Assembly: GCF_016598615.1 (NCBI RefSeq)
Contig: NZ_CP066831.1
Coordinates: 5,828,001 to 5,892,000 of the forward strand
Reading direction: 5' to 3'
Source of the DNA: Streptomyces liliifuscus
GTDB lineage: Bacteria; Actinomycetota; Actinomycetes; Streptomycetales; Streptomycetaceae
DNA: 64,000 nucleotides
A program made the translations under genes and the position numbers. A model generated the notes under the pieces. The model saw only the letters and a list, made by a program, of their open reading frames with translations. It made no database searches and had not been told where the DNA came from. Shown here piece by piece: positions 7,242 through 16,036 of this stretch. How positions within the stretch are numbered: the first letter of the stretch is position 1; each line of letters opens with the position of its first letter.

Positions 7242-8786
7242 TCAGCCCATGTGGGCCGCAGCCGTGCCCTCGGCGTGTTGTTGGCGGCCCGCGTTGACCG
7301 CGAAGGCCGTGACGACGAGGCCCGCCAGGAACATCCCCGCGGCGGCGACGAACGCCATCGCGTAGCCATGGGTAAGCGCCTCACCGGCCCGGGCCACCAG
7401 CCCGAAGTCCTTCACGGCCAGCCCCCGATACAGGGACGCGGCAGCGTCGGGCAGCTTCCCGTCGGCAGCCGACGTCGAGATCGTGGACAGCACCGCAAGC
7501 CCCAACGCCCCACCGACCTGCTGCGCGGTGTTCAGCAGCGCGGAAGCGACCCCGGTGTCCAGATGGTCGACCCCGCTCACCGCCCCGAGCGTCATCGGCA
7601 CGAAACTCATGCCGAGACCGAGCGCGGTGACGAACATCGCCGGCATCAGATGCGCCGCGTACGACGAGTCCGCCTCCAGTGTCGCGAACCACCCCATGCC
7701 CGCCGCGGCGACCAGCAGCCCGGGCCCGGCGATCAGCCGCGGGGCGAAGTGCGTGACCAGCTTGGAGCTGACCCCGGCCGCGGCGGCCATGCCGAAGCTG
7801 AACGGCAGATACGCGAAGCCGGTCTTCACGGGGCTGTAGCCCAGGATGAGCTGCATGTAGAGGGTCAGGAAGTAGAACGTGGCGAACATGCCCGCACCGA
7901 TGAACAGCATGGTGGCGTACGAGCCGGTGCGGTTGCGGTCGCGGAACAGCCGCAGCGGCATCATCGGGTGCGAGCTGCGGGCCTGGACGACGAGGAAGAC
8001 CGTCAGCAGGACGACGGCCGCGGCGAAGGACGCGAGGGTCGGGCCGTTCGTCCAGCCGTGTTCGCCGCCGCGGGTGATGCCGTAGACGAGGGCGATCAGA
8101 CCACCGGTGCCGGTGATGGCGCCGGGCACGTCGAGGCGGCCGGGGTGGCGTTCGGCCTCGACGAGCGTGCGGGTGCCGGCCAGGACGGCCAGGCCGATGG
8201 GGATGTTGACGAAGAACACCCAGCGCCAGTCCAGCAGGTCGGTGAGCGTGCCGCCGAGCAGGAGACCGACGGTGGCGCCGACGCCGCCCATGGCCGCGTA
8301 CACGCCCATCGCGGTGTTGCGGGGCCTGCCCACCGGGAACGTGGTGGTGATCAGGGCCAGCGCGCTGGGCGCGGCGAGCGCGGCGCCGACGCCCTGCAGG
8401 ATGCGGGCGCCGATCAGCAGGCCCTCGTTCGGGGCCAGTCCGCCCAGCAGGGAGGCCAGGGTGAAGACGATGATGCCGACCTGGAACATGCGCCGGCGGC
8501 CGAAGAGGTCGCCCGCCTTGCCGCCGAGCAGGAGCAGTCCACCGAAGGCCAGCGCGTACGAGTTGACGATCCAGGCGAGGTTCGCGTCGGAGACGCCGAG
8601 GTCGGTCTGGATGGCGGGCAGGGCGATGTTCGTGATGGTGGCGTCGAGTACGACCATCAGCTGGGCCGCCGCGATGACGACCAGGGCGAGGCCGAGGTGG
8701 CGGCCTCGGGGTGGGGTGCCGGAGCCGGAGCCGGAGCCGGTTTCCGGGCGCGCGGAAGTGGTGACAGCTGTGCTGTCCGCAGACAT
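7242..8786 (-). CDS. DHA2-family MFS drug exporter
   Basis: 514-aa inner-membrane proton antiporter of the 14-helix DHA2 family (EmrB/QacA-like). TM1 carries VVLDATITNIALPAIQTDLG, motif A is LGGKAGDLFGRRRMF, and motif C-type sequence (LGLGMSFVPMTLGAVSGV) lies in the second half. The ATG at 8786 is chosen because GGAG lies 7 nt upstream and the upstream extension in frame is not conserved-looking. The substrate is unknown; such proteins export cationic or antibiotic-like compounds. There is no linked TetR regulator. The C-terminus ends in a hydrophilic QQHAEGTAA tail. Confidence 0.92.
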   Translation of the reverse strand: MSADSTAVTTSARPETGSGSGSGTPPRGRHLGLALVVIAAAQLMVVLDATITNIALPAIQTDLGVSDANLAWIVNSYALAFGGLLLLGGKAGDLFGRRRMFQVGIIVFTLASLLGGLAPNEGLLIGARILQGVGAALAAPSALALITTTFPVGRPRNTAMGVYAAMGGVGATVGLLLGGTLTDLLDWRWVFFVNIPIGLAVLAGTRTLVEAERHPGRLDVPGAITGTGGLIALVYGITRGGEHGWTNGPTLASFAAAVVLLTVFLVVQARSSHPMMPLRLFRDRNRTGSYATMLFIGAGMFATFYFLTLYMQLILGYSPVKTGFAYLPFSFGMAAAAGVSSKLVTHFAPRLIAGPGLLVAAAGMGWFATLEADSSYAAHLMPAMFVTALGLGMSFVPMTLGAVSGVDHLDTGVASALLNTAQQVGGALGLAVLSTISTSAADGKLPDAAASLYRGLAVKDFGLVARAGEALTHGYAMAFVAAAGMFLAGLVVTAFAVNAGRQQHAEGTAAAHMG

Positions 8787-8948
8787 GGAGGAACTCCAAA
8801 GGGATGGGCTGAGAACCGAAGCGAAAAGGGCGCGCTGGGTCGACGGTGAACGAGAACACCCGCGATGCAATCCGAGCGGGGCTGCCGTCTGCGGCACGCC
8901 TGCCTGACTCGGGACGAAGCCCAAACGTAGCAGTCGATTTTCGCCGGG

Positions 8949-9050
8949 AAGGGCGAGAATCCGCATTCTCAAAATGTGGTTCTTCTCGCCCTTGACGGGC
9001 GATCCGAATTGTGGGCACTGGGGAAAACGAATTCCGCCCTCAGTGCCCAC
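8949..9050. promoter_or_regulatory. Two inverted repeats upstream of the exporter gene
   Basis: The 8787-9188 gap (402 bp) has no supportable gene. It contains an 11-bp inverted repeat AAGGGCGAGAA (8949-8959) / TTCTCGCCCTT (8983-8993) and a 10-bp one GTGGGCACTG (9011-9020) / CAGTGCCCAC (9041-9050). The second could terminate the minus-strand gene ending at 9189; the first lies where an operator for the exporter would be expected. Confidence 0.45.
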
Positions 9051-9188
9051 ACTTCGAGCCTTTCTGTCAAATGCGGACAGGCTTCGGCGCGGTGTCGTCC
9101 CTGGCCGGAAGGGGTGGGCGTTTCTCCGGCGGGAAACTCCGCCCGCCCCTTCCGTGATTCACGAACCCCTTTGCCGTGTACCCCGTTG

Positions 9189-9617
9189 TCAGGGGGCCGG
9201 ATCGGCCGGGGCCGGGCGGCACACCGTCGGCTCGTCGAAGATCTCGGCGAGGTCGCAGGCCAGATCGTCGTCCCAGTCGGCGGCATCGGCGCCGGTCCAG
9301 TCCTCCACGGCGGTGACCCCCTGCTCCTTGTTCTCCAAAGGCGCCACCTGCGCCGCCTGCGTCATCTGTGCCATCTGTTCCACGGACGGTTTCGGCGGGG
9401 CCTGGAGCCAGCTGTCGAGGGGGCGTTCCGTGTAGCTCTCGACGCAGGCGACGATCGCCTCGCGGAGAGTGCCGGTGTCGGTGAGCCCGGCGAGCGAGGA
9501 CCAGTCGGCGGCACACGGGTCGGGGGCGGGCTCGGGCGCGGCCGTCGCGGGCGTGGCCGTCAGGGCCAGACAGCCCGCCGCCAGAAGAGGTATGAGGCAT
9601 CGGGAGAGCGTGCGCAT
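9189..9617 (-). CDS. Small secreted protein
   Basis: 142-aa protein with a Sec signal peptide (MRTLSRCLIPLLAAGCLALT...ATA, probable cleavage after ATPATAA at about residue 27). The mature part is acidic with four cysteines (PDPCAADW, VACVES, LACDLAE, TVCRPA), consistent with two disulfides, and no known domain. GGAG lies 6 nt before the ATG at 9617; an extended in-frame start at 9749 would bury the signal peptide and is rejected. Divergent from the lipoprotein gene at 9988. Confidence 0.65.
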   Translation of the reverse strand: MRTLSRCLIPLLAAGCLALTATPATAAPEPAPDPCAADWSSLAGLTDTGTLREAIVACVESYTERPLDSWLQAPPKPSVEQMAQMTQAAQVAPLENKEQGVTAVEDWTGADAADWDDDLACDLAEIFDEPTVCRPAPADPAP

Positions 9618-9907
9618 GGGGACTCCAGAGTGAGTGAGGACACGAGCGGGACGAGCTGCCTGGTTCCGGCAACTGCTCCCGGCACCTCCTCCCAGCAACT
9701 TCCGAGAGCCGCGCCACCGCAATCCGTACGCGGCCGAACAGGTGCCCACACTGACCCGGACGTGGTGTTCTGGCCGCTTCCGCCCAGGTCCGCCCCACCC
9801 TCGACCCCCTCGTACGACGGGCGTGTGGACCCCTGCCCGACGGATTTCCCCTACATCACCCCGGTCTCTCCACAGGTTTCTGTTGCGATCTCGTTAGCAG
9901 TTACTCC

Positions 9908-9987
9908 TTGACGCACCGGGAACCCCCACGTTGGCTTTTGTCACCTGGGCCCGCACGGTTGCGCCCTCGTCCGGAAGGCACCCGAAA
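9908..9987 (+). promoter_or_regulatory. Divergent intergenic region, promoter of the binding-protein gene
   Basis: The 9618-9987 gap separates divergent genes. TTGACG at 9908-9913 is a good -35 box, with a weaker -10 candidate about 18 nt downstream near 9932. GGAAGG at 9972-9977 is the ribosome-binding site. Nothing else was recognised in the gap. Confidence 0.4.
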
Positions 9988-11100
9988 GTGAACAGCGCCA
10001 TACGTCGTACCGCCGTAGCCGTCTCGGCTTCCACGATGACCCTCATGCTCGCCGCATGCGGAGCACTGGACGGGAGCAGTGACGGCGGCGAAGCGAGCCC
10101 GACCAAGGGCGACGACATCACTGTGGGGCTGCTGCTGCCGGAGAAGTCGAACTCGCGCTACGAGAAGTTCGACTACCCGATCATCAAGGAGAAGGTCTCC
10201 ACGCTGACCGACGGCAAGGGGAAGGTCGTCTACGCGAACGCCGAGCAGGACGCGGCAGAGCAGAACAAGCAGCTCGCGAAGATGGTGGAGGACAAGGTCG
10301 ACGTGCTCCTCGTGGACGCGGTCGACTCCAAGGCCATCGCCTCCGGGGTGAAGCAGGCCAAGGAGGCGGGGATTCCCGTCATCGCGTACGACAGGCTGGC
10401 CGAGGGGCCGATCGACGCGTACATCTCGTTCGACAACGAGGCGGTCGGGCAGGTGCAGGGCCGGGCCCTCGCCGACGAGCTCAACGGCGGCAGGTCGCAG
10501 AAGATCGTCATGATGAACGGCGCGGTGACGGACCCGAACGCCGCCCAGTTCAAGGACGGCGCCCTCGGTGAGCTCAGCGGCAAGGTGACCATCGCCAAGT
10601 CGTACGACACCAAGGACTGGAAGCCGGCCAACGCCCGGGCCAACATGATGGCGGCGATCTCCGCCATCGGCGCCGACAACATCGCCGGGGTGTACTCCGC
10701 CAACGACGGCATGGCCGGCGGCATCATCTCCGCGCTGAAGGCGGCCGGGGTCACCGACCTGCCGCCGATCACCGGCCAGGACGCCGAGCTGGACGCGGTG
10801 CAGCGCGTCGTCATCGGCGACCAGTTCATGAGCGTCTACAAGCCGTACCCGCAGGAGGCCGAGACGGCCGCCGAGATGGCCGTGGCCGTCGTCCGCGGAT
10901 TCGGCATCGAGTTCGACTCCCTGACCCCCGACAAGGTCACCAGCCCCACGAAGAAGAACATCCCGTCCAACCTGCTCCAGGTCTCCGCCCTGACCAAGGA
11001 CACCATCAAGACGACGGTCCTCCAGGACGGCATCTACACGGCCGACCAGATCTGCACGGCCAAGTACAAGACGGCCTGCGACTCCCTCGGCATCAAGTAA
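9988..11100 (+). CDS. Sugar ABC transporter substrate-binding lipoprotein
   Basis: 370-aa periplasmic-binding-protein of the ribose/xylose type (Peripla_BP_4 fold). It has a lipoprotein signal ending in the lipobox LAAC (MLAACGALDG), then the typical core GLLLPEKSNSRYEKFDYPI, VLLVDAVDSKAIASG, IPVIAYDRLAE and GVYSANDGMAGGIISALKAAG. It should capture a pentose or related sugar outside the membrane for an ABC importer. No permease or ATPase gene lies nearby, so it is an orphan component. GTG at 9988 is chosen as start: GGAAGG lies 10 nt upstream and the signal peptide begins there. A strong convergent terminator follows. Confidence 0.9.
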   Translation: MNSAIRRTAVAVSASTMTLMLAACGALDGSSDGGEASPTKGDDITVGLLLPEKSNSRYEKFDYPIIKEKVSTLTDGKGKVVYANAEQDAAEQNKQLAKMVEDKVDVLLVDAVDSKAIASGVKQAKEAGIPVIAYDRLAEGPIDAYISFDNEAVGQVQGRALADELNGGRSQKIVMMNGAVTDPNAAQFKDGALGELSGKVTIAKSYDTKDWKPANARANMMAAISAIGADNIAGVYSANDGMAGGIISALKAAGVTDLPPITGQDAELDAVQRVVIGDQFMSVYKPYPQEAETAAEMAVAVVRGFGIEFDSLTPDKVTSPTKKNIPSNLLQVSALTKDTIKTTVLQDGIYTADQICTAKYKTACDSLGIK

Positions 11101-11160
11101 CACCTCGCCCGATTCTGAATCCGGTCCGAAGCCGAATCCGTTCGGGGTCGACGCGCGTAA

Positions 11161-11215
11161 CCGGGATGGTTCAGGGGTTTTCCCACATCTGTGGAAAACC
11201 CCTGAACCATCCCGG
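11161..11215. terminator. Bidirectional terminator
   Basis: Near-perfect inverted repeat of 26-27 bp (11161-11187 with 11190-11215, one bulged base, 2-nt apex) containing TTTT/AAAA runs in each arm. It lies between the convergent binding-protein and transglutaminase genes and suits termination in both directions. Confidence 0.85.
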
Positions 11216-11232
11216 CTCACGGACCCGGGAGT

Positions 11233-12159
11233 TCACGCCACGCGGGTGAACTCCACCGTCACCTCGGGCGGGCCCCCGGCCACTCCCCGGTAGATGCCCT
11301 TGTGCGGGGTGACGTCGTCGTAGTCGCGGCCCCGGCCCACGACGACGTGGGACTCGTCGGCACGGGTGCGGTTGGTGGGGTCGTGGCCGGTCCAGTCGCC
11401 GGCCCAGTACTCGATCCAGGCGTGGCTCTGGCCGGCGACGGGGCGGTGCAGTTCCGCGTCCCGCTCGGGGTGCAGATAGCCGGACACATAGCGGGTCGGC
11501 AGGCCCAGTGCCCGCAGGAGCCCGGCCGTCAGATGGGCTATGTCCTGGCAGACGCCCGCGCCCTGGTCCCAGGCCTCGGCCGCGCTGGTGTTCACGCCGG
11601 TGGAGCCCGGGATGTACGAGACCCGGTCGGCCACCAGGTCCGAGACCGCGACCGCCGTCTCGTGCGGGTCCAGTCCCGCGGCCGCCGCGCGGGCCCGCTC
11701 GACCAGCTCCTCGGGGACGGCCGTACGGGAGGTCTGGACCGCGTGTTCCAGCAGGCGGGAGTTCGCCACCCGCCGGGCCACCTCCGCCCAGGCCGGGGCC
11801 GGTGGCAGGTCGGCCGGCGGTGACGTCTCCACCAGGCTCACCGCCGTGATCGTCAGATCCTCGTGCGGCTCCATCAGGTCGAAGCCGGTGACCTGGGTGC
11901 CCCAGTAGTCCCAGTACGACCAGGTCGGTGTGGACGGGCTGACCAGGACGCGGGCGTCCAGCGTCGTCTGGCCCGGCAGCGTCAGCGGGGTCATACGGAC
12001 CTCGTTGTGGGAGCGGACCGCGGCCTGCGCGTACGAGACGCGGGTGATGTGCCGGATGCGCAGCCGCCGGGTCATCGGCGCGCTCCCGTTCCCGTTCCCG
12101 CTCGTGTTGCCGTTCCCGTTCCTGTTCGCGCCCGTGTTCGCGTTGGCGTCGGCGTTCAT
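11233..12159 (-). CDS. Transglutaminase-like protease-fold protein
   Basis: 308-aa cytoplasmic protein with an N-terminal beta domain (RLRIRHITRVSYAQAAVRSH) and a transglutaminase-like catalytic core. The active-site Cys lies in GAGVCQDIAHL, the His in QSHAWIEYW and the Asp in GHDPTN. Third gene of an operon with alpha-E and circularly permuted ATP-grasp genes, a set predicted in the literature (Iyer, Aravind and co-workers) to make and process peptide-like amide products. The ATG at 12159 lies 3 nt after the alpha-E stop and has GGAAGGAG upstream. It adds a 28-aa Asn/Gly-rich leader (NANTGANRNGNGNTSG); an internal ATG at 12075 also has GGGAG upstream and may be the true start. Confidence 0.9.
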   Translation of the reverse strand: MNADANANTGANRNGNGNTSGNGNGSAPMTRRLRIRHITRVSYAQAAVRSHNEVRMTPLTLPGQTTLDARVLVSPSTPTWSYWDYWGTQVTGFDLMEPHEDLTITAVSLVETSPPADLPPAPAWAEVARRVANSRLLEHAVQTSRTAVPEELVERARAAAAGLDPHETAVAVSDLVADRVSYIPGSTGVNTSAAEAWDQGAGVCQDIAHLTAGLLRALGLPTRYVSGYLHPERDAELHRPVAGQSHAWIEYWAGDWTGHDPTNRTRADESHVVVGRGRDYDDVTPHKGIYRGVAGGPPEVTVEFTRVA

Positions 12160-12161
12160 GC

Positions 12162-13094
12162 TCACGCTCCTTCCTGGGCCCACTCGACGGGCCCCTGGTA
12201 CGGGAAGAACCTCTCCGCGACCGCCTCGGCGGAGGCCATGCAGGACGTCTGCAACTCCCGCAGGAGGGAGGGGAGCACGTCCTCCAGGGCCGTCGAGTCC
12301 AGGTATTCGAGGCGGGTGCGCATCCTGCCGATCGGGCGCCGCGCCGGGTCCTGGCGCGGGCGGCCGAGCGCCGCCAGGCACTCCTCCGCCGTGGTCAGCG
12401 CGTGCAGCACCGAACGAGGGAACTCCCGGTCCATGATGAGGAATTCGGCCACCCGGGCCGTGTCCCCGAAACCGCCGTACACCCGCGCGTACGCCTCGTC
12501 CGCCCCGCTCGCGCTGAGCAGCGTCGGCCAGTCGGGCGCGTGCGCCGCGTCCAGCACCCGTACGGACAGCAGCCGTACGGTCATGTCCACCCGCTCCAGG
12601 CTCCTGCCGAGCACCACGAAACGCCAGCTGTCGTCCCGGCTCATCGTCGAGTCGGCGAGCCCGAAGAAGAGCGCGGCCCGTCGGCGCACCAGCTCCAGAT
12701 AGGCGTACGGGCCGGTGCGGCGGGCCGCCAGACGCTGGTCGGCGAGGGCGTGCCAGGTGGAGTTGAGGCACTCCCACATCTCGGAGGACACCGCCTCGCG
12801 GGCGCTGCGCGCGTTCAGCCGGGCGGCGCCCAGCGCACCCTCGATGGAGCAGGTCGAGCGGGCGTCGAAGGCCAGCTGGTCCAGGACCTGTTGCATGTCG
12901 ACGGCGTCGGTGCCCGCGTCGACGCCGAGGATCGCGTACAGCGAGCGGCACGCCATGTCCTCGTCCCGCCAGGGGTCTTCGAGGAGCCGGTGCAGATAGG
13001 CGTCGAGGATGCGGCCGGTGGCGTCGGCCCGTTCGACATAGCGGCCCGTCCAGGTCAGTGCCTCGGCGATGCGGGAGAGGATCACGTCGTTCAC
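12162..13094 (-). CDS. Alpha-E domain protein (DUF403)
   Basis: 310-aa all-helical alpha-E protein. Starts at GTG 13094 (VNDVILSRIAEALTWTGRYVERAD), the conserved family N-terminus, with GGAGG about 9 nt upstream. Further conserved segments are CSIEGALGAARLNARSAREAVSSEMW (split here at the family's R-x-x-R motif) and SWRFVVLGRSLERVDMTVRLL. The biochemical role is not established; it always accompanies the ATP-grasp partner and may be a scaffold or esterase-like accessory. Lies between the ATP-grasp gene (71-bp gap) and the transglutaminase gene (2-bp gap). Confidence 0.92.
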   Translation of the reverse strand: MNDVILSRIAEALTWTGRYVERADATGRILDAYLHRLLEDPWRDEDMACRSLYAILGVDAGTDAVDMQQVLDQLAFDARSTCSIEGALGAARLNARSAREAVSSEMWECLNSTWHALADQRLAARRTGPYAYLELVRRRAALFFGLADSTMSRDDSWRFVVLGRSLERVDMTVRLLSVRVLDAAHAPDWPTLLSASGADEAYARVYGGFGDTARVAEFLIMDREFPRSVLHALTTAEECLAALGRPRQDPARRPIGRMRTRLEYLDSTALEDVLPSLLRELQTSCMASAEAVAERFFPYQGPVEWAQEGA

Positions 13095-13165
13095 GGCCGT
13101 ACCTCCTGCTCCTTGAGCGGCTTCAGCTCCTTGAGCTGCATGTGCGGGCACTCCGTGCGTGGGCG

Positions 13166-14710
13166 TCACTGCTGCTGCGCCCCTTCCTGTGCGACGGGGC
13201 GCTCGCCGTCGGGGCCGAGCTGGCGCGGGGCGACCTCGGGGAGGGGGCCGGTCGGCTCCGCCGCGGGCCCCTCCGCAGGGCCCTCCGCGAGCACCCAGGT
13301 GTCCTTGGAGCCGCCGCCCTGGCTGGAGTTGACGATGAGGTTGCCCTCCTGGAGCGCGACCCGGGTGAGGCCGCCGGGCAGCACCCACACATCGCTGCCG
13401 TCGTTCACGGCGAACGGCCGGAGATCGATGTGGCGCGGGGCCATCCGCTCGCCCGCGAGGGTGGGGGAGGTGGACAGGGCCACCGGCCGCTGGGCGATCC
13501 ACCCCCGGGGATCGGCGACGACCTCTTTGCGTACGCGATCGATTGTCTGCCGGTCCGCGTGCGGTCCGATCACGATGCCCTGCCCGCCGGCCCCGTCGAC
13601 CGGTTTGACGACGAGCTGGTCCAGCTGGTCGAGCACCGCCTCCAACTGTCCCGGCTCGTCTGGGCGGAACGACTCGACATTGGGGAGGACCGGTTCCTCG
13701 GCGAGGTAGTACCGGATGAGATCGGGAACGTACGTGTAGAGGAGCTTGTCGTCCGCTATGCCGTTGCCCACCGCGTTCGCGAGTGTGACGTTCCCGGCCT
13801 GGGCGGCGTTCATGATGCCGGGGCAGCCGATCACCGAGTCGGGCCGGAAGTGCAGCGGGTCGAGGAAGTCGTCGTCGAGCCGCCGGTATACGACATGGAC
13901 GGGCATCTCGCCGCGCGTGGTCCGCATCCACACCCGGTTCCCGCGGCAGACCAGATCGTGGCCCTCCACCAGCTGCACGCCCATCAGCCGTGCCAGCAGG
14001 GCGTGTTCGAAGTAGGCGGCGTTGCTGGGACCGGGGGTGAGCACGACCACGCGCGGGTCGCCGACCCCGTCGGGCGCCGCCGCGCGCAGTGCCGCGAGCA
14101 GCCGCTGCCCGTACCCGTCGACCGGCAGCACATGCTGCTCGGCGAAGAGCGAGGGGAAGATCCGGGTCATCGCCCGCCGGTTCTCGATGACGTACGAGAC
14201 CCCGGACGGCACCCGGACGTTGTCCTCCAGAACGCGGAAGTCGCCCGCCTCGTCCCGTACGAGATCGATGCCGGCGACGTGGATGCGTACCCCTCCCGGG
14301 GGCTCCACGCCGTGCGCGGCCCGGTGGAAATGGGGGGAGTTGAGGAGGAGCCGCCAGGGCACGACCCCGTCCTCGAAGGCCCGGCACGGTCCGTACGCGT
14401 CCGCGAGGTAGGCCTCAAGAGCCCTGACCCGTTGGGACACCCCGCGCTGGATGAGATCCCATTCCAGCGCGTCCAGCACCCGTGGCACGAGGTCCAGCGG
14501 CCAGGGCCGCTCCTCGCCCGCGAAGGCGTACGTCACGCCGCGGTCCGTGAACGACCGGGCCATCTGATCGGCCCTGAACCGAAGTTCGGCCGGTTCCATC
14601 GGTTGGAGTGCCGCCAGCACCGGCTCATAGGCGGTCCTGACCTCACCCGGCCGCTCAAACATCTCGTCCCACGCGTCGGCCAACGCGTATGCGTCAAATA
14701 TGTCCGCCAT
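13166..14710 (-). CDS. Circularly permuted type 2 ATP-grasp protein
   Basis: 514-aa cytoplasmic ATP-grasp ligase of the circularly permuted class (DUF404/DUF407/CP_ATPgrasp). Diagnostic segments: VRIHVAGIDLVRDEAGDFRV, VLEDNVRVPSGVSYVIENR, VVVLTPGPSNAAYFEHALLA, VVKPVDGAGGQGIVIGP (ATP-binding loop) and IDLRPFAVNDGSDVWVLPGGLTRVAL. It should form an amide bond using ATP, with an unknown acyl or amine substrate. First gene of the three-gene operon; ATG at 14710 gives the usual N-terminus (FDAYALADAWDEMFE). The C-terminal 40 residues are Gly/Pro/Glu-rich and poorly conserved in type. Confidence 0.93.
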   Translation of the reverse strand: MADIFDAYALADAWDEMFERPGEVRTAYEPVLAALQPMEPAELRFRADQMARSFTDRGVTYAFAGEERPWPLDLVPRVLDALEWDLIQRGVSQRVRALEAYLADAYGPCRAFEDGVVPWRLLLNSPHFHRAAHGVEPPGGVRIHVAGIDLVRDEAGDFRVLEDNVRVPSGVSYVIENRRAMTRIFPSLFAEQHVLPVDGYGQRLLAALRAAAPDGVGDPRVVVLTPGPSNAAYFEHALLARLMGVQLVEGHDLVCRGNRVWMRTTRGEMPVHVVYRRLDDDFLDPLHFRPDSVIGCPGIMNAAQAGNVTLANAVGNGIADDKLLYTYVPDLIRYYLAEEPVLPNVESFRPDEPGQLEAVLDQLDQLVVKPVDGAGGQGIVIGPHADRQTIDRVRKEVVADPRGWIAQRPVALSTSPTLAGERMAPRHIDLRPFAVNDGSDVWVLPGGLTRVALQEGNLIVNSSQGGGSKDTWVLAEGPAEGPAAEPTGPLPEVAPRQLGPDGERPVAQEGAQQQ

Positions 14711-14992
14711 GGCCTGACGTTAGATGCGGCACGTAACACGACGATCACTCGGTGATTTCCGGCAGCTCACGCGGGGCGCGCGTTTGCTCACCGTCCTCAT
14801 GCGTCGCACATGCGCCACGGCGTCCGATTCGCGACCGCCATCAGCTTGTTGCAACGAGCCATGCTGTGGTGGGGATAAATCGGTATTCACCGTGTCGATA
14901 GGGGGCGGGGACACGTCGAAGCCGTGTTGCGGAGGCGGTGGCAGCCGCGCATAGTTGCGCTCCGGAAGAGGCTTGAACCGGGGGTTGAGGAG

Positions 14993-16036
14993 ATGGCCGG
15001 GCACGGGAAGGAAGCGCATCCGCACGGTGCTGACCGCCTGTGCGAGGCAGGGGACCGGGTGTACTCCCGGGCGGTACGACGCGGCCGGGTGTCCCGCGAG
15101 GACGCCGGGACCGTGCCCTGTCTGGTCGAGCTGGCGCTGCTGCATCCCGACCCCGACGACATGGGCTGGCTGGTGCCGACCTCGCCGCAAGAGGTCATGA
15201 CACGGCTGCTGCGGGAGATGCACGAGCACGTCGTCGCCACGCAGTCGCGCATGGGCTCGGCGGTGTCCGCCTTCGAGTGGTACGCGGCCCTCGGCGGCAA
15301 CGCCCACTCGCGCGCCGAGGGCGTGGCGATCCGGGTGCTCGACGGACTGCCCCGGATCCGGGCCGCGATGGACGAGGCGACCGAGGCGTGCGCGTCCGAG
15401 GTGCTGGCCGTCCAGCCGGGCGGCATCCGCCGCGAGGACGAACTCTCCGAGGGCCTGCACCGGGCGATGGCGCTGCGCCGCCGGGGTGTGCGCATGCGCG
15501 ACCTGTACACGCATGTGGCCCGGCACGGGCAGGGCCTGCTCAACTACATGGAGCTGATGGGCGACGCGGCCGAGGCCCGCACCCTGGACGAGGTCACCGA
15601 GCGGCTCATCGTCTTCGACCGCACGGTCGCCTTCATCCCCGCGAGCTCCGACCGCACGATCGCCCTCGAACTGCGGCATCCGGCGCTGGTGGACTACCTG
15701 GTCACGGTCTTCGAACGGCTCTGGCGCCTGGCGATCCCGCTGACCGCGCCCCTCCCGGACACGGGGATCGAGGGCATCACGCACCGCGAGCGCTCCATCG
15801 CGGCGCTGCTCGCGGAGGGCCACCAGGACGCGGTGGTCGCCGAACGCCTCGGCATCAGCGTCCGCACCTGCCGCGCCCACATCGCCCGCCTCTCGGAGAC
15901 CCTGGGCGCCGCCAGCCGCACCCAACTGGGCGTCCGAATAGCCCAGGCAGGCCTCGACGGCCCACCCCGCTCCCCGGAACTCCAGCCCCTCACGGCTCCC
16001 GGTCCCGGGGTTCCAGAATCCCCGACCGACCGATGA
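14993..16036 (+). CDS. LuxR-HTH regulator with TrmB/PLD-like middle domain (paralog A)
   Basis: 347-aa cytoplasmic transcription factor. The N-terminal part (CEAGDRVYSRAVRRGRVSRE) is followed by a TrmB/phospholipase-D-like regulatory domain (VLAVQPGGIRREDELSEGL, RGVRMRDLYTHVARHGQGL, RLIVFDRTVAFIPASSDRTI, RHPALVDYLVTVFERLWRLA) and a C-terminal LuxR-type HTH (LGISVRTCRAHIARLSETLG). It is clearly paralogous to the two minus-strand genes that follow and overlaps the 3' end of the next by 47 bp. Start 14993 is set by alignment with the paralogs (14 residues before the conserved LCEAG); GAGGAG abuts the ATG, so an upstream start is possible. Divergent from the ATP-grasp operon. Confidence 0.85.
   Translation: MAGHGKEAHPHGADRLCEAGDRVYSRAVRRGRVSREDAGTVPCLVELALLHPDPDDMGWLVPTSPQEVMTRLLREMHEHVVATQSRMGSAVSAFEWYAALGGNAHSRAEGVAIRVLDGLPRIRAAMDEATEACASEVLAVQPGGIRREDELSEGLHRAMALRRRGVRMRDLYTHVARHGQGLLNYMELMGDAAEARTLDEVTERLIVFDRTVAFIPASSDRTIALELRHPALVDYLVTVFERLWRLAIPLTAPLPDTGIEGITHRERSIAALLAEGHQDAVVAERLGISVRTCRAHIARLSETLGAASRTQLGVRIAQAGLDGPPRSPELQPLTAPGPGVPESPTDR

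Noticed and set aside
6735..8849. Long plus-strand ORF of 704 codons
   Set aside because: Antisense shadow of the DHA2 exporter gene, produced by high G+C at third positions; composition lacks domain motifs.
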